A stretch of DNA of 64,000 nucleotides from Nereocystis luetkeana (taxonomy: Eukaryota > Sar > Phaeophyceae > Laminariales > Laminariaceae): positions 7,618,740 through 7,682,739 of the forward strand of contig JARUPZ010000003.1 of assembly GCA_031213475.1 (NCBI GenBank), read 5' to 3'. The translations under genes and the position numbers were made by a program. Positions 31,532 through 41,845 of this stretch are shown piece after piece (position 1 is the stretch's first letter; each line of letters begins with the position of its first letter). The notes under the pieces were generated by a model. The model was not told where the DNA came from. It worked only from the letters and a program-made list of their open reading frames with translations, and did no database searches.

Positions 31532-31705
31532 GCCTCAACGATGCACATCGTGGACACGTACTTCCGGGAGGGCGCGCCCGACTTCGTGCCTCTTTCCTCC
31601 GAGTGCCGAGGCGCCATCCTGGCGTCCAAGGCGTCTTCGACCTTGATCTTCGGAAAGGCTAGGGAGGAGATGATGGAAAAGCTGAGAGGCAGCAGAGAGA
31701 CGCCG
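31532..31705 (+). CDS. 7TM-RGS protein exon 6 (second half of the RGS domain)
   Basis: The acceptor TTTTCTGCCAG and the donor ACGCCG|GTGAGA are both strong, with phase 0 at each end and 58 codons. It encodes ASTMHIVDTYFREGAPDFV, PLSSECRGAILASKASST and LIFGKAREEMMEKLRGSRE. This is the classic RGS pattern A-x2-I-x3-Y/F-h-x3-A ... V-x-LS-x3-R-x2-I ... F-x2-A-x2-E-h. The last RGS helix is missing and must come from a later exon. If unspliced, the frame would stop after VRE. RGS domains bind G-alpha switch regions and speed GTP hydrolysis. Confidence 0.8.
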
Positions 31706-32494
31706 GTGAGAGAGTAACTCAAAAGAGGAGGGGATAGACCAGTAGTTTCAAATACGTGTCGTACATTAATAGGTTGTTTCGGTTTGGTGGTCACTTGTTT
31801 TTATTGTTTTGATGGGAGTTTAGACTTTTTAGACATAATCCGAAAGCTGGCCTATCAAACCATTGCTGCGCTGAGATGTACTGATGCACTACGTACCAGG
31901 TATACGTTTTGATGTTCTCGGTCACGTTTGGTTGCCGCTGACTCCACCAACGTTGTTTCATAGCGCTATCCAGTGCATTCGTACGCACCAACCTGATACG
32001 GCACCCCCCCCAACCCCCCTTCCCCCCCATGCCCCCCTTAAGGCCCTCTCAGAACCACGCCCCCGTTTTTTTGGGGGCTACACACTTGACATTAGTGTGG
32101 AATATTGTTTCACAGTGGTGGCACATCAAGCATAAGGTTGACGCCCATCCTCCGGCGCCGCTACCTTTCTTTTGTATTGAACGAAGCGTAATTCAGCCGT
32201 CCGCGTAAGCACATCCAATCAACTCACTCAGGGGTTTACTTCCGGGTCTCCCGCAATATAAGCGCCTCCGGACCCTGATGAAAAAGCAATTCTCCGAGAC
32301 GTAAATCGTAAATCCAGGGGGCCCACAAGGAGGCAGACACTGCAACGCTATCTTTTGGCCCGGCCATGCTTCAAAGCGGTGGCACGTTTTCGACACGATT
32401 TGTTTGTCTCACACGGAACCGTCGTCAAACCTCTCCGCGTCGTCCGCTCCCACCCCCCCCCCCCCCCTATCCACCGCTGTAACACCAAAACCAG
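31706..32494. other. intron or intergenic segment with a possible 7-codon microexon
   Basis: At 32116-32136, between TTTCACAG and AAG|GTTGAC, lie seven codons (WWHIKHK), phase 0 at both ends. They could supply the last RGS helix, but the donor is weak. A C run at about 32451-32467 precedes the next acceptor. Confidence 0.35.
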
Positions 32495-34063
32495 CTATCG
32501 GCAACTGGAACAGCCGCTTCCCTCAGCTACTGCACCGACAGTAGCAAAGATGGCAAGAGCGGGAGCAAGAGCGGTGGCAGCAGCAGGAGCGACCGAAGCA
32601 GAAGCGGCAGCAGCAGAAGCGGCAGCAGCAACAGGAGCGGAGGCAGCAGAAGAAGCAGAAGCAGCCGCAGCCGAAGCCGCAGCCGCAGCCGAAGCCGCAG
32701 CAGCGGCGGCAGCAGCAGCAGCAGCAGTAGCCGGAGCCGCAGCAGCGGTAGCAGCCGCAGCAGCAGCCGCAGCAGGCGCAGCGGCAGCGGCAGCAGCGTC
32801 ACCGATTACGATCCGTCGACAATGTCCGCCGCCCCTAGTACCGATCACAGCGCCGACAGGAGCGGCGATCTCCTCATCCACAGCCGAGGCCATGCTGACA
32901 GCGGCGGCGGGGGGGGCGGCGTCTACCACCACGGCCGCGCTGACGCCGAGGAAAAGGGGACCACACCGAGCGCGACGCCGGCCTCGTCGTTTAACAACCC
33001 ACCCTATTCTCAGACGACAGCGGCGCAGCTTGCTACTGCCGCCGCCGCCGTCGCGCGCAGCATGGGTGAAGCATATCAAGCGAAAGACGCGACGGTCCAT
33101 CATGATTCGTCTGTCGACATGCGGTACGGCAAGGCTCCCCGCGGTAGCCAGGGAGGAGGGGGAGGAGGAGGAGGAGGAGGAGGAGGAGGAGGAAGAGGAG
33201 AAGGAGTGAGAGGAAGAGGAGATCGAGAACGAGAAGGAGGCAGCCTTGGCGCGAGTGGCAAGGAGTACCCAGCCCCCCGCGAGGCACAGTACGGCGTAAA
33301 GGCAGGGGGCGCACCGGCAGGAGCAGCAGCGGTGGGAGACGAAGGTAACAATGACAACACGAACAGGTCGGGGGTGGCAACGACGACAGCAACGACGACA
33401 ACGACGACGACGACGACGGCCGGCGGCGGCAGCGAAGTTAAACGTTTGTCCGCCGTAGCGAACGTGCACGCCGCGTTCGGGATTCGGGCGGGCAGCGACT
33501 CCTCGGAAGAGGACGACGAGTACGTGGTGAATGCCTCCACGGGAGTTATGGAGAAGAGGAAGCGGAGGGTGCCCGTCGGTGGCGGCGGCAGCGGCAGCAC
33601 CGGCCGCGCCAGGGACCCCGGCGCCGCGACAGATCTCGCGGAAGCGGCCAAGGCCATCTCAAACCCCCTCTTCGGGAACAGTTCCAGGGCCGTGGGTCGC
33701 CAGGCCGGGGGCAAGGTTCGCCCTCCGGCCGCGTCGAGCCGCCGGAACTTGGCCGTGCACAAGAGTAAAGGGTCCGCGGTGAATCGGTTGTCTCTGGCAG
33801 GGGCTACTGGCCGCGGCGGTAACGGCGGCGGCGGCGGCGGCGGCACAAGGGTACCCCCTGCTGGTGACACAAAAGGCGGAGGCGACAGTGAAACGGCCGG
33901 TGGGAAAGGCGAGGGAGGGGGCGGTGGACGCGGGGATAGTGGTCGTGGTGGTCGGGGCGACGGTGAAAGCGGCAAAGGGACGGATCCTTCCGGCGAATCG
34001 TATCTTACCGTTGGGGGATATTTCGTGGTGTCGGAGAAAGAGGGCGACCACGGGGAGATCTGA
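32495..34063 (+). CDS. Arg/Ser-rich, Gly-rich terminal exon (tail of the 7TM-RGS gene or a separate gene)
   Basis: A continuous 523-codon frame runs from an acceptor (ACCAAAACCAG, after a C/T tract) to TGA at 34061-34063. It enters in phase 0, compatible with the RGS exon. It starts LSATGTAASLSYCTDSSKDG. A long RS/SR-dipeptide region follows (about residues 20-105, RSRSRSRSRS core), then SVTDYDPSTMSAAPS, poly-Gly tracts, an acidic patch (AGSDSSEEDDEYVVNA) with a basic KRKRRV beside it, and a terminus SYLTVGGYFVVSEKEGDHGEI split as SYLTVGGYFVV and SEKEGDHGEI. RS regions are typical of splicing-related nuclear proteins, which would be odd in a membrane RGS protein. The frame is certain as coding style, but the owner is not. 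Confidence 0.6.
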   Translation, partial: LSATGTAASLSYCTDSSKDGKSGSKSGGSSRSDRSRSGSSRSGSSNRSGGSRRSRSSRSRSRSRSRSRSSGGSSSSSSSRSRSSGSSRSSSRSRRSGSGSSVTDYDPSTMSAAPSTDHSADRSGDLLIHSRGHADSGGGGGGVYHHGRADAEEKGTTPSATPASSFNNPPYSQTTAAQLATAAAAVARSMGEAYQAKDATVHHDSSVDMRYGKAPRGSQGGGGGGGGGGGGGGRGEGVRGRGDREREGGSLGASGKEYPAPREAQYGVKAGGAPAGAAAVGDEGNNDNTNRSGVATTTATTTTTTTTTAGGGSEVKRLSAVANVHAAFGIRAGSDSSEEDDEYVVNASTGVMEKRKRRVPVGGGGSGSTGRARDPGAATDLAEAAKAISNPLFGNSSRAVGRQAGGKVRPPAASSRRNLAVHKSKGSAVNRLSLAGATGRGGNGGGGGGGTRVPPAGDTKGGGDSETAGGKGEGGGGGRGDSGRGGRGDGESGKGTDPSGESYLTVGGYFVVSEKEGDHGEI

Positions 34064-34875
34064 CGTACTGGCTGGCTTTTGGGGTTCCATTCGCTGGATA
34101 CAATCGCATCTCGCCGCGTGGCACGGTACGGTACGGTCGGGTTTTGTTTTTGCGGTTTGTTGTCGCCAGGAGTTTGTATCGGGTTTTTTTACCGTCGGGA
34201 GGTTGTATTAAGGTTTCGGGAGTACGTCGTCACCTACCTGTAGTAGTAGTAGGGGTTTCCAAAAACACGGACAGACGAGGAGGGTCAACAATGCCCTAAC
34301 AATGTCCCACTCTGTACGCAGTGTCCGTGCCGGTCGATGTTGTTGTCTATAAGGTTTACCGAGGTATGGATCAAGTAAATATCATACAGTATGTTGTTCG
34401 ATGAGAACAGTGGACAAGCGTCATTGCACGACGTGTATTTAGCGTTGCCGAAGGCTTGGTGTAGGTACAAGTAGCCAGACGAGGAGAAGGGGAGGAACAG
34501 CGGGAAAAGTACATACAGCAAGCCGGATAACGGCGGGTGCTTTGCTGGCGCCTTCCTTTCCCGCTATAACCTTGTCCCGAACATCGATCGAAGGAGCAGA
34601 CTAGACAAAAAGGGCGGAGCTGGTCCGGTTCCGGTCCCTCTTTTCAACGGCGTTCCCCCGGCGTCTTCTGTTGCGAGGGAGTTGTGAATAGTGCATCGCG
34701 TGTGATTCGTTAAGGGCGCACAAGGCACTAGATGAATACTGCGCGACCTGCCAACCCTATCCTATCGTGCCGGTATTAATCCCTTTGGGGGCTTAAAGGC
34801 ATACATGCTCAAGGCGTTTGCCTTACGGGGGAAAAGTCAATCAAGTGTGTCGAAAACATGTGACGATCACAACAA
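34064..34875. other. downstream region, possible 3' UTR, nothing recognised
   Basis: Follows the TGA. No AATAAA-type signal stands out and no repeats were recognised. Confidence 0.4.
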
Positions 34876-35420
34876 GTGACAACAACAACAACAACAACAA
34901 GAACATCGATCGATTCCACGACGCTGCCCGAACGGTGCGGCGAGGATCGTGAGGGGGGGGGGGGGGGGGGGGGGGGGGTTGTACTCGTACCCGAGCTCTA
35001 CTATGCAAGCACACCATCTACCTTCTATATCCTCCGGCACACCCTAACAATAGTCGCGCTCTGCGCACATGCGGCGGTTAGGTCGACGGGCAGACCGTAC
35101 CTGACATATCAATCTGCTGTAGCGCTGGTGTCAGCCTCTACACCAACCTGGATCCCCTTGGGGCTAGGGGTAGCAGCAGTGTCTTGGTAAGAAAAAAGGT
35201 GGAGAGGTGCGCACTCAAACCCCATAACGTTTGTGTGGAGCGCGGTGGCACTTACTTGGTGCCAGACAGGAGGAGGAGGTAGGTGGTGGCGGTTTTGGTG
35301 GTGGTCAATATGTGGGGCTGGTATCATTACCTAGGTTACCCGCGAGCAGGAGGGTATCTCGAAGCAAAATTAACATCCTGTTCCACTGGGCAAGGTGCCC
35401 AAAAACGGTACAACAGTGTT
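34876..35420. other. intergenic with poly(G) run
   Basis: A (CAA)n tract lies at about 34877-34900 and a G run at about 34953-34978. No exon was supported. Confidence 0.5.
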
Positions 35421-35700
35421 TTGTTTTGCCAGTTTACGGTACACAACATGAACACCAGCAATCAGGATACACCAAACCCAAGTTAGATGACGTTTTATGT
35501 CAAGGTATACCGTTTTCTGATGAAAAGTCAATGTCCGTCCACGTCACAAAAGTGACAATAAACGGTAAACCAGTGAATTTTGTATTGCCAGTTTACGGTA
35601 CGAAAAAATAAAACGAGGTGATCAGGGCACACTAAACCCAGGTTAGATGACGTTTTCTGTCGTGGCATACCTTTTCCTGGTAAAAAAGTAATGTACTGGT
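35421..35700. repeat. two tandem copies of a 160-bp repeat
   Basis: 'GTTTTGCCAGTTTACGGTAC' and 'AGTTAGATGACGTTTT' occur in both copies (35421 and 35579 onward). The 126-codon frame over them is internally repetitive for that reason. Confidence 0.75.
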
Positions 35701-35829
35701 ATGATGTAGCTTATAATTACGAACAAAAACCGCGTTCATGAATACAAGCGCCTTCTTGTACACTATTCATGCGAACATACCAGGTACGAATAGGCAAGCA
35801 AAGCTTATATTTCTGGAGAAAACTTATTT

Positions 35830-36640
35830 CTTAAAACGTTTAGAATCGGGGAAAAAAAACGAAAACAAAACCCCCAAAAAAATCGAAGAACAATGATCAA
35901 CCAAAACTACTACTCCAAAACAAATGGGAAACAGTCAAAACTGAGCGAGATGTCCGCGGAAAACGGATAAAAACGATAAAAAATCGCAAAAATGGGGTAA
36001 ACATCGTAAATTCTTCGAAAACGAACATGCAAGCGGTGCTTTACGTGCGTCCCCTTCTACAACCCATACGAATAGTCAAGCATAGCTCATATCTCAGAAT
36101 AGGTACCTGACGAATGACAAAAATATTTCAAAAACAAAAGAAACCGAGGAAAACGATAAAAATCGACAAAAAAAACGAAAACGAAAAAAAGCCGCGAAAA
36201 AAATAAAATAACCAGAACTCGAAAAAAAATAATGGGATACAATCAAAACTGAGCGAGATGAACGCGGAAAACGGATAAATACGATGAAGGAATCGCAAAA
36301 ATGGGGTAAATGTCGTGAACTCTTCGAAAACGAACATGCAAGCAAGCGGTGCTGAACGTGCGCCCCCTTCTATAGTTAGTTCCGGACCATACATCATGCG
36401 TACTGCGAGCTCGCACACGAACAATCCCAAAAGCAGGACGCGACTCTACGGAATAATGTTAATAATCGGCAAAAAAAGCGAAAAATATACGAAAACGAAA
36501 AAAACAGGCGACAAAATCGATGGATCATCACTCCAAAAAATGGGAAATAATTTAAACTGAGCGAGATAATCGCCAAAAACGAATAAAAACGATAAAAAAA
36601 ATCGCAAACTTGGGGGTAAATATCGTGACTGCTACTATTA
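35830..36640. repeat. A-rich tandem repeat, three units of about 250-350 bp
   Basis: Each unit has AACGATAAAAATCG-like words, 'CAAAACTGAGCGAGATG', 'AACGGATAAA' and 'CGCAAAAATGGGGTAAA'. The first two also have 'CGAAAACGAACATGCAAGC'. The third is shortened. Confidence 0.75.
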
Positions 36641-36860
36641 ATACTACTGGTGTACGTGTAAACGGATGTTCTATGTGCACACGCACGTGTATGTATGTAA
36701 GTTCGTGTAGGGTGTTGTACGTGTATATATAGTGCTGTCTTGTGTTGAGACAATAGAAGAGGTAAAAAAGGTGCACACTATGTATGTAAGTTTCGTGTAT
36801 TGTGTTCTACGTGTAGCGCTGTCTTGTGTTGAGACAACGGGTAAAACACACAGCAATGAA
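36641..36860. repeat. tandem duplication of a 115-bp segment
   Basis: 'ATGTATGTAAGTTTCGTGTA', TACGTGTA and 'GCTGTCTTGTGTTGAGACAA' occur twice (about 36690-36760 and 36780-36840). Confidence 0.7.
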
Positions 36861-37101
36861 GCGCCCATACGAAATGCCCATGTTGGGGCCAGCAATTTCC
36901 CGTCCGACAATGTGCGGCCCGAAGGAAGAGTTTCGTTGTCCATCGCTCATAAAAATCCCCAGGAAGAAAAAAGGTTGAAGGGAAACAATAAAGGGGGAGC
37001 AGGGGGGCTGTGGAGAGAGCGGGGAGCGGAGAAGGCAAGGTGGACCGAGGGATCGAGAGGGATGACGAGGACGGGAGAGGTGGGGACGGGTACAAGGAGC
37101 G

Positions 37102-37707
37102 ATGCTAGCGGAGAGGGAGGGGGGGGGGTATAGGGAAGGTAGAGGAGAAGCGGAAATCGGAGGGAGGCAAACCAGTGGTGGAGAGAAAGAGAGACGCAGG
37201 GAGAGGGACGAGCCAGAGAGAGAGGAACAGAGAACGACATGGGGGCATCAGACACCAAACGGCGAGGCTCCGGCAGGAGGATCTCCCAGGTCGCAGGGGA
37301 GGAGAACAGGGAACGGGACGCGCCCCCGGGCCTTCATTGGCAGCACCACAGGTAGAGTGGCATGCGGAGTCTGCGGTGTAACACTTCAGCTAGGGCACCG
37401 GGCGGTACGTTTTCCATGTGGGCAAGGGCGCCACGTGCTCCACGCTCGTTGTGTGGTAGAGGTCCTAGCGAGAGGCACGGCACCGGCACCACCCCGCTGT
37501 CCAGCCGCCGACTGCGGAGCCCGGCGTCACAGACGGGACGCACTTGAGGCAGCGGTCCAAGCTGACCCGGCACCCATGGGGACCCTCAAGCGCAGACACA
37601 CCTGCGAGGAGGCAATACCGACCAAGATGGATCAGCTGCTCTACCTCCGAGGCGCGCAAGCGCCAACATTTTACGCTCGTCCGGGACATGACATATGTGT
37701 CCTCTGA
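37102..37707 (+). CDS. predicted RING-like zinc-finger protein
   Basis: A 201-codon frame without introns. The first 80 residues are Glu/Arg/Gly-rich. The core reads RVACGVCGVTLQLGHRAVRF, then PCGQGRHVLHARCVVEVL, then PRCPAADCGARRHRRDA. The Cys/His order (CxxC, then C with H-x2-H-x2-C, then C-x4-C) resembles a RING-H2 finger, the fold of many ubiquitin E3 ligases. The spacing inside the third and last pairs is longer than canonical. A later segment is HTCEEAIPTKMDQLLYLRGA. The start could be later than 37102. It lies alone between two convergent genes. It could be a small host gene or the zinc-finger part of a mobile element. Confidence 0.42.
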   Translation: MLAEREGGGYREGRGEAEIGGRQTSGGEKERRRERDEPEREEQRTTWGHQTPNGEAPAGGSPRSQGRRTGNGTRPRAFIGSTTGRVACGVCGVTLQLGHRAVRFPCGQGRHVLHARCVVEVLARGTAPAPPRCPAADCGARRHRRDALEAAVQADPAPMGTLKRRHTCEEAIPTKMDQLLYLRGAQAPTFYARPGHDICVL

Positions 37708-38707
37708 CAAACGGAGCCACAAAATTGTCGCTTTAGCAGTCACTAGTGGAAAGCTTTGGGCGTCTCGGGATAGAGTGCAGTAAGTTCATCGACCAGCTGG
37801 CTGCTAGTGTAGTGGGGGGGGGATGGTGGGTCGATGGGAAGGAAAGGATTGGTGAAGGAACGCCTACTCCTAATCGTCTCGGTGACTACACAGGTCGCCA
37901 TTTCGAGGAGGGTATCACGATTTAGACTCCAGCTTATATAGGGGTCGTCAGGAATCGAGAAGGAGCAGGGGGGGGAGGAGATGAAAGACCCACATCGATG
38001 GCGTGGGGACGGAGCTTGAATGCGGGTTAGGATTCAAGTCTTAAGAGTAGAAGCAAACGAGTACCTGGTACACATTAATATTTAGGATTGAGCAAAGACA
38101 ACACTTAAAGTATCGTAGATAGAACACAAAAGCGATTTAGGATTGAGCAAAGGCAACACTTAAAGTATCGTAGATAGAACACAAAAGCAATAGACATAGA
38201 AGCTAGAGAGACTTTTGGTGTATAGGTTTCCTTCGTATACGGAGATTTCAGGAATGTTTTGATTGATCAACGTGAAAGCTCGTGCAGCAAATTGTCGGAT
38301 GGCAAGCCTAATAACAATTGATAATAACTATTTCCAAGAAAAAAAAGGCCGACTGCTACGAAAGAGCAACTTCAGTCACTACGTAAACGGCCCACGACAA
38401 CAACGGCCGACAACAACAAAGGACGACAGACAACCTACATTACCACTTATATACAGGACAAAACAAGACAACAACAGAAAGCAGTGATACTATTAATACT
38501 GACTTCTCTAAAGTACCTACAACCCGTGGTACCTTCTCTGCATCCAAGCACAGGTCACCCCATAGTGTTCGGGTTAGGGTTCGGGTGGTCAGCGTCTGCT
38601 GGATGCCTGGTATCTCCTGCCGCTGTTATCACTCCTGCTGAGATCCACGCAAGGAACAATGAATAGCGGCAACAACGGCAGCATCTTCAATCAAGTAGAA
38701 TTCTACC
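37708..38707. repeat. intergenic with a 57-bp tandem duplication
   Basis: TTTAGGATTGAGCAAAGNCA with ACACTTAAAGTATCGTAGAT is duplicated at about 38081-38195. TACCTGGTA lies at 38062. The rest shows nothing. Confidence 0.65.
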
Positions 38708-38964
38708 TATTATTAGGCTCATTGTTATCGGAGAGCGTTTTTTCCAAATTTTCCAAAGTTTGGAAATAATTGGAGATGTGTATCGCATCGATATACGGAG
38801 GCGTTCTGTCACTATTTTTGAAATTCTCCAGAAGCAAAAATATCAAGTTCGTTAACATTCCAATATTTGGGGGAAAAAAACAAGAAAATATGGAAGATTG
38901 AAAAAATGCGCGAAAAAAAGTCAAAAAATTGGGAAAAAAATGCCCTCCGATAAGAATGACCCTT
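38708..38964. mobile_element. 240-bp TIR element (family D), second full copy
   Basis: Ends TTAGGCTCATTGTTATCGGA and CCTCCGATAAGAATGACCCT; the body contains TTTTCCAAAGTTTGGAAATA and a line of homology to 24858-25101 along its whole length. Confidence 0.78.
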
Positions 38965-41097
38965 ACTAGCAAATATCTCTTTCGCGAGGGAATTGCCGCA
39001 ACTCCGTCCAACCACCGAGGGAAGAACAGCAGGGCAACTCTTGCCCTGCTCCACAACGATACACGATGGCGCTCAAAATCCCGCCTGGTAATTACGACTT
39101 TCTTCTCGGTGTCAGTCATTATTATCATCCTGCCTGTCCTGCCTGCACACAGCGGCTGCCGAACAATTATTGGGGGCACACTATACCCGTGTACCCGTGT
39201 AACAGGCAAGATATTTGGCAGTAGTAAGTAGTACTGTAGTAAGTACAGCAGTAGTAGTAATAGATGTATTTGCTTTCAGCGGGCACACACCGATGACCAT
39301 CAATCACCAGATATATCGGGTACTCAAGACCTCAACACCCATGCTATTAATAGGAGTTTAGTACCAACACCAGACCTTCTTTTCTCTCGGGTGTCCTCGC
39401 TTCTTTTTGTCGCTGCGACCCTAGAAGGTGGATGGATCGGGTGACAACACTCATTATGTATTATTATTATTAAGTGCGCACGGCGAAACTTGTATCGTCT
39501 CTTATACGAGAAGACCAATGGACCCAGCTGCGAGACACCTTCCCCCCTCTCCTGCCGTGCTGTTGTCAGCGGCCTTCATGCTTGCTATAGGGATTATCTT
39601 CAGACCGGGCTGCCAGTAGCTCCTCCTCCTCCTCCAGGACCTGCTGCTTGCCGCAGGGATCTATAACCGTAGCAGTAGTATCAGTAGCTATCGCTCTGCA
39701 TACCCCAATAGCAACCACAGGAAACATAAATAATGCAATCAGACCACCAACAATGCTTTCAGACATTCTACTGCTATTGCGTACTACTGTAAATAGTAAC
39801 AGTGGCCGTTTTATCGGGCTTCCGGCAGCAGCAGCAGCTGCTGCTTAGCTAAGGCGCGCCTCGAAAGCTGAAAAAAAGCGCAGCATTTCATTTACCAAGA
39901 AAGGGGGTGGGCGTACTCGCGATCAGAACAACCACCACCGGAACGTTTCGGCGTGACAACTCTCATCCCGAAGCTCCCTCCGCCCCGGTCACCGCCGCCG
40001 CCTCCGTCACGGCCGCTGCTGTTGCCGCCGCCGCCGCCGCTGCGACGCAATCCAGCAGGTACTATCTGCTCAAAGCGAAGTTTTGCAACAACACCTTCTT
40101 TACACCGGACTACCCCCGCGCGCTGTCACCGGCACCTTTTTAATTGCCGCAGGGATCTATGACATCCATCAGTCTCTGCATGCTGGACTTCACCAACAAT
40201 ACAAACCACCGGACACCACTTCTGCCACTCACTATTGGTACTACTTGCTGCTGCTCGTCGCAGCGGGCGCCCACCCCCCAACACGATCAGACACAACATT
40301 CGCTTCTTCCACCGCTGCTACTACCTGCGTAGCAGTGGCCGACTTATAGGAGTCCCTGGAGCAGCAGCAGCAGCAGCAACAGCCCTTCTCTGCCGCCGCG
40401 GTTGTATCGAGCAGGACGGCGCGACCCAACCCTTCGATGGAAGAAGAGCCCACCAGGATGAAGGACCTAGTGGTGGTGCTCATGAGAGGGGGGGTGGGGT
40501 GGGGGTGGTTCTCTGTTGCGCCGTGCTGCTACGTAGGGTAGCCCTACTCTGCAGCAAGCACCGTCCCGCAACAAAATTCGAGCGGGACTTCACAACGTGC
40601 CTCCATTCATTCCATATATTTGCATCTCTTGCACATTGCCCCAGACAAGACCCAACCCCAGACCCAACCCGATCCCAACTCCATAAACCCCAACGCATGC
40701 CTGTTGGGAGGCTCGGGAGGTCCTCAGCGGCGGCCGCACTTGCCTCGGTAGCATTTCTCCGAAAAAATAAAATAAAAATGCCGGCCTCAGGACGGCCTCG
40801 ACCAATCAGGGCAACGCCCCACACGAGTGTCGTTGCAGGGCATACTGCTACTGCTGCTGCTATTAAGGGCCTCTCGCGCTGCAAAAAATGAGCCACGAAC
40901 ATAGAAGGCGGCAGTACTCAAGGCAAGGGGCGGGCACGCTCGCGATCAGAACAGCGGCCACCGGAAACCCATCCCGCGAGGGACGGGCACACTACTCACG
41001 ATCGGAACAGCAACCACCGACAAACGTTTCCGCGGGAACAGTCAATGAGAAGCTTCCGCCTGCCCGGTCGCCGCCGCCGTCAGCACCGTCGCCCCCC
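38965..41097. other. intergenic, degenerate repeats with GTAGCAGTGG phrases
   Basis: Short phrases recur at irregular spacing: GTAACAGTGGCCGTTTTATC (39797), GTAGCAGTGGCCGACTTATA (40330), and two ACTCGCGATCAGAAC blocks (39915, 40940). They appear to be diverged members of the array at 41846-42670. Ala/Pro-rich frames at 39907-40140 and 40235-40891 are not supported by splice structure or domain. Confidence 0.45.
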
Positions 41098-41425
41098 AAT
41101 GGCAGTTACATAGTGTACTCCCATTGCTGTTTCTGGAAACGCCTGCACCGGAAATTAGATCAAGTCATTGAAGCTGTCACCCATGTGCAAGTCCGCCTCA
41201 CAAGCGATTCTTAGTAGGATGCAGCTCACCATTCATTCGCGACTCGCCAGACACCTCACGGCGCTTCGCGATTGGTGCAAGCAATGTCTGCCTGGTCGGT
41301 GAAAACCCGATATGCTTCGTCCCGGCATTGTAGGGATTCGAGGGTCTATGGTCATACGACTACGGCCATGCATGAGATCGAGTACATATCTCCTATCGAG
41401 TACACACCCCCCCCTTCCCCCCCCC
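41098..41425 (+). repeat. family C repeat, 5' truncated, poly(C) end
   Basis: It starts at GGCAGTTACATAGTGTACTC and ends with ATCGAGTACATATCTCCTAT and CGAGTACACACCCCCCC. The doubled ATCGAGTACA end is shared with the copies at 1421 and 44052. Confidence 0.78.
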
Positions 41426-41845
41426 TCGCCGCCGCCTTCGCAGCCACTGCCGCGGCCACAAAAAAACATGAAAATACAAAATATCCATAATACTTACCTA
41501 CTTACTTGGGAATATAGAACATGGGGCGGCCAACGTATCACGCAGCTCACAAATCTGAGTATCAACCACTCAAGCAATCGGTTGAACTCACGGCAGCGCG
41601 GACGATTGTATTCGTAATCAGTTTATAAAAATGTTCACGTCGACCCCTGTAAAAACACGCAGAAAAACACAACATACAGATCGCTGGTGCCACCTTGAAA
41701 AAAAAAAAAAAGAAGCAAAATTAAACCGCTATTTATACAAGCAAACTAAACTATTGAACAGTAGCGTGTCGGTCCAGTCACTGACGCGCAAGCAACCCAA
41801 CCTCGCCGCTGTCCCTACCCACGGTAGTACAGCAGTGAGTGACTC

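Noticed and set aside
32355-33209. An Ala-rich frame and the minus-strand Ala/Ser frames over 32495-33470
   Set aside because: They are shadows of the Arg/Ser-rich frame, which stays open for 523 codons and reads as an RS domain.
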